The position numbers were made by a program, and so were the translations under genes. The notes beneath the pieces were generated by a model. It had not been told where the DNA came from, did not search any database, and was given only the letters and a program-made list of their open reading frames with translations. From G965267605 sp965267605 (GTDB lineage Bacteria > Bacteroidota > Bacteroidia > Flavobacteriales_E > Vicingaceae), in the NCBI GenBank assembly GCA_965267605.1, contig OZ254088.1, positions 1,116,001-1,180,000 of the forward strand: a DNA stretch of 64,000 nt. The letters run 5' to 3'. This document shows, one piece after another, positions 34,638 to 42,545 of this stretch; position 1 is the stretch's first letter; each line of letters starts with the position of its first letter.

Positions 34638-34648
34638 CCGTTATTGCT

Positions 34649-34849
34649 ATGAATGTTTTTGTAAACGATCGATCCGTTTCGGTGAACGAGAATGAAGGAC
34701 TGGACAATGTGGTGTCCAAACACGCGGTTGGCCAGCAGGGCATTGCTGTAGCAGTTAATAACGAAGTAATTCCAGCAGGTAAATGGCCAGAACACCAGCT
34801 GATGGAAGGAGATAAAATATTAATCATTGTCGCGACCCAAGGCGGCTAA
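34649..34849 (+). CDS. thiS: Sulfur carrier protein ThiS
   Basis: 66 residues with a ubiquitin-like beta-grasp pattern and the obligatory C-terminal GG (VATQGG) that is adenylated by ThiF and thiocarboxylated to feed sulfur to ThiG. First gene behind the TPP riboswitch; thiC follows 10 bases later. The middle KWPEHQLMEGDKILII is typical of the family. Confidence 0.95.
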   Translation: MNVFVNDRSVSVNENEGLDNVVSKHAVGQQGIAVAVNNEVIPAGKWPEHQLMEGDKILIIVATQGG

Positions 34850-34859
34850 TTCAAGGCGA

Positions 34860-36725
34860 ATGAGCAAGAAAGAAGTAATCCCAGGAAAGGATTCAAAGAT
34901 CACAAGAGACCAGTTTCCGGCCTCCAAGAAGATCTATGTTAAAGGTGAACTGCACGATATAGCAGTTGCAATGCGTGAGATAGAAGTTTCACCGACCAAA
35001 TCGAGCCCGATCTCCGATGATGGTACACCAAACCCACCGGTAACGGTGTACGATACATCAGGACCTTACACAGATCCAAATATCGAGATCGATGTGCGTA
35101 AAGGCATTCCAAGATTAAGAGAGTCATGGATCGATGATCGTGGAGATACAGAGATTATTCCAGCGCTGAGCTCCGAGTACGGTCAGGAAAGGCTGAATGA
35201 TGCCTCGTTGGATGCGCTTAGATTCAATACTTCACACCAGATCAGAAAAGCCCTTCCAGGGAAGAACGTATCGCAGATGTATTATGCGAAGCAAGGCATA
35301 ATTACTCCGGAAATGGAATACATAGCGATCAGGGAAAACCAGAAGCTACAGGAATTGGCAGACCTGAAAGCCCAACACCCTGGTGAATCATTTGGTGCCA
35401 ACACGCCTAAGAGCTGGATCACTCCGGAGTTTGTGAGGGATGAAGTGGCTAGCGGGAGAGCGATCATTCCGAACAACATCAACCACCCGGAAACAGAACC
35501 TATGATTATAGGAAGGAACTTCCTTGTGAAGATCAATGCCAATATTGGGAATTCGGTGGTTACTTCAACCATAGAAGAAGAAGTAGAGAAAATGGTCTGG
35601 GCAACACGATGGGGAGCAGATACCGTGATGGACCTATCCACTGGCCAGAATATTCATGAAACACGGGAGTGGATCATTCGGAATTCTCCAGTTCCGATTG
35701 GTACGGTTCCTATTTATCAAGCCTTAGAGAAGGTAAATGGTAAAGCAGAGGAATTGACATGGGAACTGTTCAGAGATACGCTCATCGAACAAGCTGAACA
35801 AGGGGTTGATTACTTTACTATTCATGCCGGAGTAAGATTGCCTTATGTGCCTCTTACTGCCAAAAGGGTTACCGGTATTGTTTCTCGTGGAGGATCTATA
35901 CTGGCAAAATGGTGTTTGGCACACCATAAGGAGAATTTCCTCTATACCAATTTTGAAGAGATATGTGAGATCATGAAAGCTTATGATGTGGCGTTTTCTC
36001 TGGGTGATGGCCTTAGGCCGGGATCTATTGCTGATGCCAATGATGCTGCGCAATTTGCTGAGTTGGAAACATTAGGTGAGTTAACGCAGATCGCCTGGAA
36101 GCACGATGTTCAAACAATGATTGAAGGACCAGGTCATGTTCCAATGCATATGATCAAAGAGAATATGGACAAGCAATTAAAAGAATGTGGCGAGGCTCCA
36201 TTTTACACGCTTGGACCATTGACTACAGACATTGCCCCAGGATATGATCATATTACATCTGCGGTAGGTGCCGCGATGATCGGATGGTATGGAACGGCCA
36301 TGCTTTGCTATGTTACTCCTAAGGAACACCTCGGTCTTCCGAACAGAGAAGATGTAAAAACTGGTGTGATCACCTATAAGATCGCTGCGCACGCGGCCGA
36401 TCTGGCAAAAGGTCATCCTGGAGCGCAATACAGAGATGATGCGCTTAGTAAGGCGAGATTTGAGTTTCGTTGGAATGACCAGTTCAACTTATCGCTTGAT
36501 CCGGATACAGCAAAGGAGTTTCATGATGAAACCCTTCCAGCTGAAGGCGCGAAGGTTGCACATTTCTGCAGCATGTGTGGTCCACACTTCTGTTCAATGA
36601 AGATCACGCAGGATGTACGTGATTATGCCGCTGAACAAGGTATTGAGGAAGATGAGGCCCTAAAGCAGGGTATGGAGGAAATGTCAGATAACTTTAAAGA
36701 ACAAGGAAGCGAAATTTATCACTGA
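34860..36725 (+). CDS. thiC: Phosphomethylpyrimidine synthase ThiC
   Basis: 621 residues from ATG 34860 (MSKKEVIPG); an upstream TTG would overlap thiS and is unlikely. Radical SAM enzyme that rearranges aminoimidazole ribotide to HMP-phosphate. The C-terminal 4Fe-4S motif CSMCGPHFCSMK (CX2CX4C) is intact. TIHAGVRLPY, SRGGSILAKWCL, GDGLRPGSIADAND, IEGPGHVPMH and TTDIAPGYDHI are all family signatures. Two bases separate it from the next gene. Confidence 0.97.
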   Translation: MSKKEVIPGKDSKITRDQFPASKKIYVKGELHDIAVAMREIEVSPTKSSPISDDGTPNPPVTVYDTSGPYTDPNIEIDVRKGIPRLRESWIDDRGDTEIIPALSSEYGQERLNDASLDALRFNTSHQIRKALPGKNVSQMYYAKQGIITPEMEYIAIRENQKLQELADLKAQHPGESFGANTPKSWITPEFVRDEVASGRAIIPNNINHPETEPMIIGRNFLVKINANIGNSVVTSTIEEEVEKMVWATRWGADTVMDLSTGQNIHETREWIIRNSPVPIGTVPIYQALEKVNGKAEELTWELFRDTLIEQAEQGVDYFTIHAGVRLPYVPLTAKRVTGIVSRGGSILAKWCLAHHKENFLYTNFEEICEIMKAYDVAFSLGDGLRPGSIADANDAAQFAELETLGELTQIAWKHDVQTMIEGPGHVPMHMIKENMDKQLKECGEAPFYTLGPLTTDIAPGYDHITSAVGAAMIGWYGTAMLCYVTPKEHLGLPNREDVKTGVITYKIAAHAADLAKGHPGAQYRDDALSKARFEFRWNDQFNLSLDPDTAKEFHDETLPAEGAKVAHFCSMCGPHFCSMKITQDVRDYAAEQGIEEDEALKQGMEEMSDNFKEQGSEIYH

Positions 36726-36726
36726 T

Positions 36727-37341
36727 ATGAAGTTGATCGTTATCTCAAGACCGCATTTGCATAACGATGACGGAACCGCAATCAACAGGATACTGGAACA
36801 CGAGGGGTTCACGTTTCATTTGCGCAAACCAAAAGCATCAGCTAAGGAACTCTCAAAGATTCTTCAGCAACTGGATGACCGGAAGCTGCAAAGGGTAGTC
36901 GTGCATGATCATTTTGAACTGGCTGATGCCTATCCGATCAAAGGGGTGTGTTTGAACAAACGGGCTGGATATGATTCGAATAAGGCTGTATGTCAGTCGA
37001 TGCACAACTTGGATGAGTACAAGGGAACCGCCAAGGATTACGTAATGTTGAGTCCCGTATTTGATAGCATATCCAAGTCAGGTTATTCTGGCCAGCATGC
37101 CAATCGCTCCGGGATCAGCGGTGAACTTGCCGAATTCAAGGAGAGATACAATGTTCCTGTAATTGCTTTGGGTGGTGTGGAACCAGACAATATTGTGCGT
37201 GCAAGCGAACTAGGGTTTGATGGCGTTGCAGTGCTCGGATACTTGTGGAGATCCATGCAGCATGCGAACGGTATCGATAGGATTGAAAAGAAAATTATCC
37301 GTTTGCTAGCGGAGCTCGATAAATGCGAACCTGTATACTAA
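36727..37341 (+). CDS. ThiE/TenI-like protein (first of two)
   Basis: 204 residues with the TIM-barrel outline of thiamine-phosphate synthase: VVVHDHFELADAYPIKGV, YVMLSPVFDSISKSGY and ALGGVEPDNI match the substrate and phosphate loops. Several ThiE residues are changed: the HLGQ/HLGK element is replaced by CLNKRAG and the N-terminal QLRxK by FHLRKPK. It may be a TenI-like thiazole tautomerase or a regulatory paralogue, while the complete ThiE lies two genes downstream. Bacteroidota thi operons often carry two such genes. Overlaps thiD by 19 bases. Confidence 0.82.
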   Translation: MKLIVISRPHLHNDDGTAINRILEHEGFTFHLRKPKASAKELSKILQQLDDRKLQRVVVHDHFELADAYPIKGVCLNKRAGYDSNKAVCQSMHNLDEYKGTAKDYVMLSPVFDSISKSGYSGQHANRSGISGELAEFKERYNVPVIALGGVEPDNIVRASELGFDGVAVLGYLWRSMQHANGIDRIEKKIIRLLAELDKCEPVY

Positions 37342-38030
37342 GTATAGCGGGTTTTGACCCTAGTGGGGGAGCCGGGGTTTTGGCAGACATTAAGACCTTC
37401 GAGCAGCTTGAGTGTACGGGTATTGCAGTAGTTACTGCACTTACCGCTCAACAACCGGAAAGGTTTGATCGGGTAGACTGGCGGAATGAAGTGGATGTGA
37501 TATACGAGTTGGATGTGTTAGCTGAGAGGTATGTTCCCAATGCTGTCAAGATTGGCATAGTTAGGGATTTGAATATGTTGGTCGCCATTGTAAGAAAGTG
37601 CCGGGGGCTGTGGCCACAAGTTATAATTACATGGGATCCTGTAATGAAGGCTTCGGCAGGCGGTGCATTTGGCCTGGCAAAATATGGCATGCTCAACGGG
37701 GAACAACTAGAAGGTATTACTGCAGTTACTCCTAATGATGAAGAATATGAACAGTTGTTCAAGGGCTCTGATTTTAATGGAGTAGTGGTCCGAACGGGGA
37801 AAAAAGAGCAGGATACGGTGATAGATACAGTGTATATGGAGGGAACTGCTGTTGAAGTTCAAAACACGATGTATAAAGGGGAGGTTCACGGATCTGGCTG
37901 CGTGTTTAGCAGTGCTTTGACAGTGTATATGGCGCGTGGGATGGATCCCATGGAAGCGTGCAGGAAGGCTCACGAGTATGTAATGCCATACTTGCGCTCT
38001 GCGGAGAACATGATCGGGTATCACACATGA
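37323..38030 (+). CDS. thiD: Hydroxymethylpyrimidine (phosphate) kinase ThiD
   Basis: 235 residues, somewhat shorter than the usual 260. A ribokinase-fold enzyme that phosphorylates HMP and HMP-P. Marks: IAGFDPSGGAGVLADIKTFE at the N-terminus (substrate loop), WDPVMKASAGG, TPNDEEYEQL, and the anion-hole GSGCVFSSALT with the Cys/Asp region of the ATP site. Its stop shares ATGA with the thiE start. Confidence 0.94.
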   Translation: MRTCILSIAGFDPSGGAGVLADIKTFEQLECTGIAVVTALTAQQPERFDRVDWRNEVDVIYELDVLAERYVPNAVKIGIVRDLNMLVAIVRKCRGLWPQVIITWDPVMKASAGGAFGLAKYGMLNGEQLEGITAVTPNDEEYEQLFKGSDFNGVVVRTGKKEQDTVIDTVYMEGTAVEVQNTMYKGEVHGSGCVFSSALTVYMARGMDPMEACRKAHEYVMPYLRSAENMIGYHT

Positions 38031-38674
38031 ACAGCGTTAAAGACATATCAAGATTACATTTCATTAGCAGTGATGTTGATGCCATACGTAGTGCACTTGA
38101 AGCGGGTGTGGATTGGATTCAACTAAGAATGAAGGATACACCTTATCAGGATATGCGTAATTGTGGTTTATCGGTTTGGCAGCTTTGTGATGATTATGGC
38201 GCAACCCTTATGGTGAACGATCATGTGGAATTGGCTGTGGAGATCAAGGCACACGGTGTTCATTTAGGGAAGAAGGACATGTTGCCCTCCAAGGCTCGCG
38301 AAATCATGGGAGATGAGTTCATCATTGGTGGTACTTCGAATACGCTTGAGGATATGGTATGGTGCAACAATGAAGGGTGTGACTACATAGGATTAGGCCC
38401 ATATAAGTTCACGAACACAAAAAGGGAATTGGCACCGATTATTGGTGAATGTCATATTGTAGATCTTATTGAGGCTTACCAAACCAAGGTGCTCGAAGGA
38501 ATACCCGCGGTCGCCATTGGTGGGGTGGAGCCAAATGATGTAAGGCCGCTAATGCAAATGGGGTATCATGGTGTAGCGGTATCATCTGGTATAGGGAATG
38601 CTTTGGATGTTTCATCTGCTGCCTCTAATTATATAACTGAAGTAAAGAATGGAGTTGTTAAGTATTGCGGATAA
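38027..38674 (+). CDS. thiE: Thiamine-phosphate synthase ThiE
   Basis: 215 residues from ATG 38027 (ATGA overlap with the thiD stop). It joins HMP-PP and thiazole phosphate. The active-site set is present: WIQLRMKD, LMVNDHVELAVE, GVHLGKKD, IGGTSNT, YIGLGPYKFTNTKRE and AIGGV. Of the two ThiE-like genes this is the one with complete catalytic residues. The 3' end overlaps thiG by 26 bases. Confidence 0.94.
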   Translation: MNSVKDISRLHFISSDVDAIRSALEAGVDWIQLRMKDTPYQDMRNCGLSVWQLCDDYGATLMVNDHVELAVEIKAHGVHLGKKDMLPSKAREIMGDEFIIGGTSNTLEDMVWCNNEGCDYIGLGPYKFTNTKRELAPIIGECHIVDLIEAYQTKVLEGIPAVAIGGVEPNDVRPLMQMGYHGVAVSSGIGNALDVSSAASNYITEVKNGVVKYCG

Positions 38675-39419
38675 AACTTTTGAGAGTAGATTATTTACTG
38701 GGACCGGTAAGTTCTCTTCTAATGACCTGATGGAACAAGCCATACTGGCTTCGGGGAGCGAGCTGGTTACGGTAGCGCTAAAGCGCGTAGAACTGGACAA
38801 CTCAGACGATGATATGGTGGTGCGGTTTGATCATCCTGGAATTAACCTTCTTCCTAACACCAGTGGAGTGCGTACGGCAAGTGAAGCCGTATTTGCAGCT
38901 CAATTGGCCAGAGAAGCACTCGAAACCAATTGGCTCAAGCTTGAGATACACCCGGACCCCAAGTACTTGATGCCAGATCCTATAGAAACGTTGAAAGCGG
39001 CAGAAGAGCTGGTGAAGTTGGGCTTCGTGGTTATGCCTTATTGCCATGCTGATCCGGTCCTTTGTAAACGGCTGGAGGAGGTTGGCACTGCCGTAGTAAT
39101 GCCACTGGCTTCACCAATTGGAAGCAATAAGGGATTAGAAATGAGAGAGATGCTAAGAATCATTATCGATCAGGCCAGTGTTCCCGTGGTGGTGGATGCA
39201 GGTATCGGTGCTCCGAGCCACGCAGTGGAAGCGATGGAAATGGGGGCTGATGCAGTTCTTGTAAATACCGCTATTGCTGTTAGTGATGACCCCGTAAGTA
39301 TGGGGAAAGCTTTCAAGCTTGCCGTAGAAGCGGGAAGACTTGCGTACGAGGCAAGACTGGGCAAGCAGTTGGACAATGCAGAGGCTAGTAGTCCACTTAC
39401 ATCGTTTTTGAACGAATAG
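38649..39419 (+). CDS. thiG: Thiazole synthase ThiG
   Basis: 256 residues, normal length. It builds the thiazole ring from DXP, dehydroglycine and the ThiS thiocarboxylate. The Schiff-base Lys is in TVALKRVEL; NTSGVRTASEAV, KLEIHPDPKYLMPD, PIGSNKGL, VDAGIGAPSHA and ADAVLVNTAIA follow the family. It is now the last gene of the riboswitch-controlled unit; thiH and thiF, its normal followers, start 11.3 kb downstream. Confidence 0.96.
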   Translation: MELLSIADKTFESRLFTGTGKFSSNDLMEQAILASGSELVTVALKRVELDNSDDDMVVRFDHPGINLLPNTSGVRTASEAVFAAQLAREALETNWLKLEIHPDPKYLMPDPIETLKAAEELVKLGFVVMPYCHADPVLCKRLEEVGTAVVMPLASPIGSNKGLEMREMLRIIIDQASVPVVVDAGIGAPSHAVEAMEMGADAVLVNTAIAVSDDPVSMGKAFKLAVEAGRLAYEARLGKQLDNAEASSPLTSFLNE

Positions 39420-39440
39420 GTGTTCCGCCAGGCAGTTTGC

Positions 39441-40085
39441 TTATTTCTTTTCCAGGTTTTTTCTCAAGATGATATTTCGGGTTCCAACAAGTAATCCGCC
39501 ATCACTCTGAAGTTCTAAGACCCCTGAATAACCTCCCCGGGGATTTTCCGGATTGATCTGTTCATTGCTAAGTAACGAGTCTCCAGCGAAATAGTAACTA
39601 CCTAACCAGTAGTATGCGCCATTCGGTTCCAGGACGATTGGATGGATGTGGGCAGCCTGTGAGCGTGAAGGGTACACCCCCGGCTTCCGGGTAAAGAAAG
39701 CGTACTTCCCGTCCGCAGCTGTTTTTACCCAACCCCTAATGTATCCGTGCCTTTTGGCCCATCCTGTTTCGTTGCCCTTCGTAGGATAGATCCCAGAATC
39801 ATTCGTATGGTATACATATAGGATAACGTCTTTTGCGGGTGTTGTTCCATCTGCGTGGTAGATCGTTCCTGTTACTTTTATTTTCTCGCCTTCGTTGTAG
39901 AAGTCAACCAGAGTGTCGGAAGGTTCCAGGGTCTTATCTCCATATTCAAAGATGGCTTCACACCCTTCACAGGGTCCTCCTATAAGATGGTAGTTCGGTA
40001 TGGATGGTGAGCCCTGATCGGTTTTAACCTCCACAGATCCGCAGGCTGCAGAGAAAAGGATAAATGAAAAAGCAAGTTTTCGCAT
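39441..40085 (-). CDS. Intradiol-dioxygenase-like lipoprotein
   Basis: 214 residues with a lipoprotein signal (FSAACGS). The core has the intradiol ring-cleavage dioxygenase beta-sandwich: VILYVYHTNDSGIYP (first Tyr), GYIRGWVKTAADGKYAFFT, KPGVYPSRSQAAHIHP with the second Tyr and the two His that bind Fe(III). These are the four expected ligands, so it may be an active extracytoplasmic dioxygenase, though the substrate-binding N-terminal helices of catechol dioxygenases are missing. A CEGCE motif near residue 38 is an extra possible metal site. Its start codon is preceded by a 7-4-7 palindrome (40087-40104). Confidence 0.85.
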   Translation of the reverse strand: MRKLAFSFILFSAACGSVEVKTDQGSPSIPNYHLIGGPCEGCEAIFEYGDKTLEPSDTLVDFYNEGEKIKVTGTIYHADGTTPAKDVILYVYHTNDSGIYPTKGNETGWAKRHGYIRGWVKTAADGKYAFFTRKPGVYPSRSQAAHIHPIVLEPNGAYYWLGSYYFAGDSLLSNEQINPENPRGGYSGVLELQSDGGLLVGTRNIILRKNLEKK

Positions 40086-40086
40086 A

Positions 40087-40104
40087 AGGCTATGTTTATA
40101 GCCT
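40087..40104. promoter_or_regulatory. Perfect 7-4-7 palindrome upstream of the dioxygenase-like gene
   Basis: AGGCTAT-GTTT-ATAGCCT is a perfect inverted repeat beginning one base before the ATG at 40085. It can be a repressor site or a 7-bp RNA hairpin next to the start codon. No T-tract follows. Confidence 0.45.
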
Positions 40105-40163
40105 AAATGCGGAAAGTCTAAAAAGGAACAAATAACAGCTGAAAGGCGCTCCCGAAGACTAGC

Positions 40164-40613
40164 TTAGAGGTCATTCTGCTCAAGAATATCCTTTAACATC
40201 TGAAGATCCTTTCTGTTGGCCTTCTTCATCATCGAAGTCATTATCGGCCTGAATAACTTCGAGAATCCAGATGGAGTGCCCGCGTTCCTCAACGTCATCA
40301 TTGTACGGTTGTTGCCAATATCTTTCCACAGGTATGTAGTTTCCATTGGAAACGGGCCATCGGCAGTACGCATGACCATTTTCTTCCCAGGATCCCATTC
40401 TACGATCTCGTAAACGTATGCAAGCTCTTTTCCCATGAATTTTGCCTTGAATGCAATCAAAGAGCCAATTACAAGAGGTTTTGGAGTTTGCCATTCAGCC
40501 GACTTGATATTTACATACCATGTTGGTGCGTTGTCAGGATTTCCTGCATAGTTAGCCACTTCTTCGGAGGGCTTTTCAATAACAATTTCAGTAACTACAT
40601 CAACCTTCTTCAT
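40164..40613 (-). CDS. SRPBCC-family (polyketide cyclase/START-like) protein
   Basis: 149 residues. The helix-grip fold is suggested by DVVTEIVIEKPSEEVANYAGNP at the N-terminus, the WYVNIKSAEW strand, VYEIVEWDPGKKMVMR, and the long C-terminal helix. Members bind hydrophobic ligands; no catalytic function can be given. It starts 10 bases after the AraC regulator gene and is surely in the same operon. Together with the YCII and VOC genes on the other side it forms a small stress/metabolism cluster. Confidence 0.82.
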   Translation of the reverse strand: MKKVDVVTEIVIEKPSEEVANYAGNPDNAPTWYVNIKSAEWQTPKPLVIGSLIAFKAKFMGKELAYVYEIVEWDPGKKMVMRTADGPFPMETTYLWKDIGNNRTMMTLRNAGTPSGFSKLFRPIMTSMMKKANRKDLQMLKDILEQNDL

Positions 40614-40623
40614 ATGCCTGGAT

Positions 40624-41610
40624 TTAACTTGCCGCAGCCAGGTGGCGATTGTACTTGAGTTTGTACTCAGTTGGAGTGAATCCAGTGTACTTTCTGAAAA
40701 TATTTCTGAATGCCTTGGTGTCAGAGTAGCCTACAGCATACATTACCTCGCTGATGTTCTCTGTGCTTGATTCCAGCGACTTTTTTGCGGCTTCGATTTT
40801 AACACGCTGGATGTACTCCAACGGTGTATTATGTGTGGCCTTTTTAAATCTCCGAACGAAATTCCTTCTACTTAATGCGAACTGGGCAGCCAGCTGGTCT
40901 ACACTTATCTTCTCTCCGAAGTTGTCTTCAATGAAAAGCTGTGCGTTCTTCACCTGCTCATCTGTGTGATCTTTCTGGCCGGTGAATATTGCGAACTGGT
41001 TCTGATTGTATCGGTCCAGGTCAATCTCAAATAGTTTCGCTGCGGTGATAGCTATTTCCCGACCAACATGTTTTTCCACCAAATACAGCAGTAAGTTCAG
41101 GAACGAGTATGCACCTCCACTGGTGTATATACCGTTTTCATCTGTGATGATCTTCTCCGTAAGTAGTTCTACTTCAGGAAACATCTGTTTAAAAGCATCA
41201 CTTCCTTTCCAATGCGTAGTACAGGTTTTACCGTTCAATAATCCTGTTGATGCAAGAAGGAAAGCCCCTAAACAAAGACTGGCAACCTCTGCGCCTTTTG
41301 CGTATTGCTCTGCTATCCAGGGAATGAAGGGAGTATTGCGCTCTAGCTCCACTGGAAGATCACCGTTAATAGTCGTTACAATGATCAGATCGGTTTTCCG
41401 TACCTGATCTAAAGTTTTCGTTGGTCTGATAGCGAAAGCACCATCATAGATCTCGGTTTCTTCGGAAATGCCAACCAAGTCAACCTTGAAGGCAGCGGCT
41501 TGTCCGGATTCTATCAGAAGTTGATTGACAGTATTGAACACTTTGAAGCCCCCAACAACACTGCTAAGTACGCATTGGCCTGCAGGCACTATTACCGATA
41601 CATGTTTCAT
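40624..41610 (-). CDS. GlxA-type AraC regulator with DJ-1/PfpI N-terminal domain
   Basis: 328 residues from ATG 41610 (MKHVSVIVPAGQ); the frame is open further upstream but crosses the promoter. Residues 1-195 are a DJ-1/PfpI-like sensor (VASLCLGAFLLASTGLLNGK holds the nucleophile-elbow Cys; TTHWKGSDAF follows). Residues 220-320 are a double helix-turn-helix AraC domain (SVDQLAAQFALSRRNFVRRF and MYAVGYSDTKAFRNIFRKYTG). It likely controls itself and the divergent YCII-VOC operon. The 132-base divergent region has two perfect 6-4-6 palindromes. A second DJ-1 domain protein, without DNA-binding part, is the lipoprotein at 8905-9669. Confidence 0.92.
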   Translation of the reverse strand: MKHVSVIVPAGQCVLSSVVGGFKVFNTVNQLLIESGQAAAFKVDLVGISEETEIYDGAFAIRPTKTLDQVRKTDLIIVTTINGDLPVELERNTPFIPWIAEQYAKGAEVASLCLGAFLLASTGLLNGKTCTTHWKGSDAFKQMFPEVELLTEKIITDENGIYTSGGAYSFLNLLLYLVEKHVGREIAITAAKLFEIDLDRYNQNQFAIFTGQKDHTDEQVKNAQLFIEDNFGEKISVDQLAAQFALSRRNFVRRFKKATHNTPLEYIQRVKIEAAKKSLESSTENISEVMYAVGYSDTKAFRNIFRKYTGFTPTEYKLKYNRHLAAAS

Positions 41611-41623
41611 CCTTAACGGTTTT

Positions 41624-41661
41624 GTACATACAAATGTACGCGCAGACAATGGCACAATCAA
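41624..41661 (-). promoter_or_regulatory. araC-type gene promoter overlapped by a 6-4-6 palindrome
   Basis: On the minus strand TTG (41661-41659), 20 bases, then TACATTTG (41638-41631) fit the Bacteroidota promoter exactly. The palindrome GTACAT-ACAA-ATGTAC (41624-41639) covers the -7 element, so a protein bound there would block transcription of the regulator gene. Autoregulation is inferred. Confidence 0.6.
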
Positions 41662-41684
41662 CCCCTCAGGATGGCGGAATTGCA

Positions 41685-41700
41685 CACCTAATGATAGGTG
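41685..41700. promoter_or_regulatory. 6-4-6 palindromic operator of the YCII-VOC operon
   Basis: CACCTA-ATGA-TAGGTG is a perfect inverted repeat. It lies 10 bases upstream of the -7 element of the YCII gene, in the -33 position. It differs in sequence from the palindrome at 41624-41639 but has the same geometry. Confidence 0.5.
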
Positions 41701-41709
41701 GCGTAGGGA

Positions 41710-41717
41710 TAACTTTG
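41710..41717 (+). promoter_or_regulatory. YCII-VOC operon promoter -7 element
   Basis: TAACTTTG is an exact TAnnTTTG match 26 bases before the ATG at 41743. No TTTG is seen at -33; the palindrome at 41685-41700 occupies that position. Confidence 0.55.
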
Positions 41718-41742
41718 GAAAACAAATTCAAAAAATCAAACC

Positions 41743-42087
41743 ATGAAAGAGTACATACTATTCCTCCGAGGCGGAGATGCCAGAATGGAAAACATGACTG
41801 AAGAGCAAACTGCTGAGCACATGCAAAAGTGGGGTGTTTATATGAACAATCTTGCACAGAACGGCCATTTGGTTGGCGGTCAGCCACTCCAAATGGACGG
41901 TAGGGTCCTTTCAAATGCAGGAACTCAGGAAGCTGTGGTAAAATCAGCTGAAGGTGAATCAGTAGGTGGTTGGCTGCACTTTAAAGCAGAGAACTACGAT
42001 CAGGCTTGTGAGCTTGCTAAAGATTGTCCAATTTTCGAACACAATGGTAACATCGAGATTCGCGAGGTGATGCCATTGGACATGTAA
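41743..42087 (+). CDS. YCII (DGPF-domain) protein
   Basis: 114 residues, the typical size for the YCII/DGPF family, a ferredoxin-like fold whose members include chlorohydrolase-like enzymes and sigma-factor companions. MKEYILFLRGG, HMQKWGVYMNNLAQNGHLVGGQPL and IEIREVMPLDM match the family outline, with a conserved His and Asp pair. Substrate unknown. First gene of the operon with the VOC protein, 21 bases apart. Confidence 0.88.
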   Translation: MKEYILFLRGGDARMENMTEEQTAEHMQKWGVYMNNLAQNGHLVGGQPLQMDGRVLSNAGTQEAVVKSAEGESVGGWLHFKAENYDQACELAKDCPIFEHNGNIEIREVMPLDM

Positions 42088-42108
42088 GAACGTTTAAAAC
42101 GAAACACA

Positions 42109-42495
42109 ATGGACACGACAACAAATGCAATTAACTGGTTCGAGATTCCTGTAAACGACATTGAGCGTGCTACGGAATTCTATTCCAACATTTTTGGGAT
42201 TGAGATGAACGTCATGGAAATGCCTGAAATGAACCTGAAGATGGCCATGTTCCCTTATGAACCCGGTTCGGGTAAGCTAAGTGGTGGGCTTGCGCAAAGC
42301 CCAATGCATGCAGTAAGTGAAGAGGGTACAGTTGTATACCTGAATGCTAACCCTGACCTGAATACGGTCTTGGAAAAGATCGAAGGTGCCGGAGGTAGCA
42401 TACTTATGGCCAAAACCAGCATTGGTGAGAACGGCCACATGGCATTTTTCACCGACACAGAGGGCAACAAAATGGCCTTACATTCTCAGAACTAA
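42109..42495 (+). CDS. VOC-family (glyoxalase/bleomycin-resistance fold) protein
   Basis: 128 residues forming a full VOC unit: NWFEIPVNDIERATEFYSNIFG, then a glycine-rich region and GHMAFFTDTEGNKMALHS. A candidate metal His/Glu set is only partly present, so an enzyme function such as glyoxalase is uncertain. Last gene of the YCII operon; a strong intrinsic terminator follows 24 bases after the stop. Confidence 0.87.
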   Translation: MDTTTNAINWFEIPVNDIERATEFYSNIFGIEMNVMEMPEMNLKMAMFPYEPGSGKLSGGLAQSPMHAVSEEGTVVYLNANPDLNTVLEKIEGAGGSILMAKTSIGENGHMAFFTDTEGNKMALHSQN

Positions 42496-42519
42496 ACCAT
42501 CAAGTGGACAGATTGTCGG

Positions 42520-42545
42520 GGCCTTCCATTGGAAGGCCTTTTTTT
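42520..42545 (+). terminator. Rho-independent terminator after the YCII-VOC operon
   Basis: GGCCTTCC-ATT-GGAAGGCC followed by seven T residues: a perfect 8-bp stem, three-base loop and T-tract. The last T residues overlap the stop codon of the convergent gene. Confidence 0.92.

Noticed and set aside
34458..34652. 64-codon open frame before thiS
   Set aside because: It covers the TPP riboswitch and has no family resemblance; the leader is explained by the aptamer.
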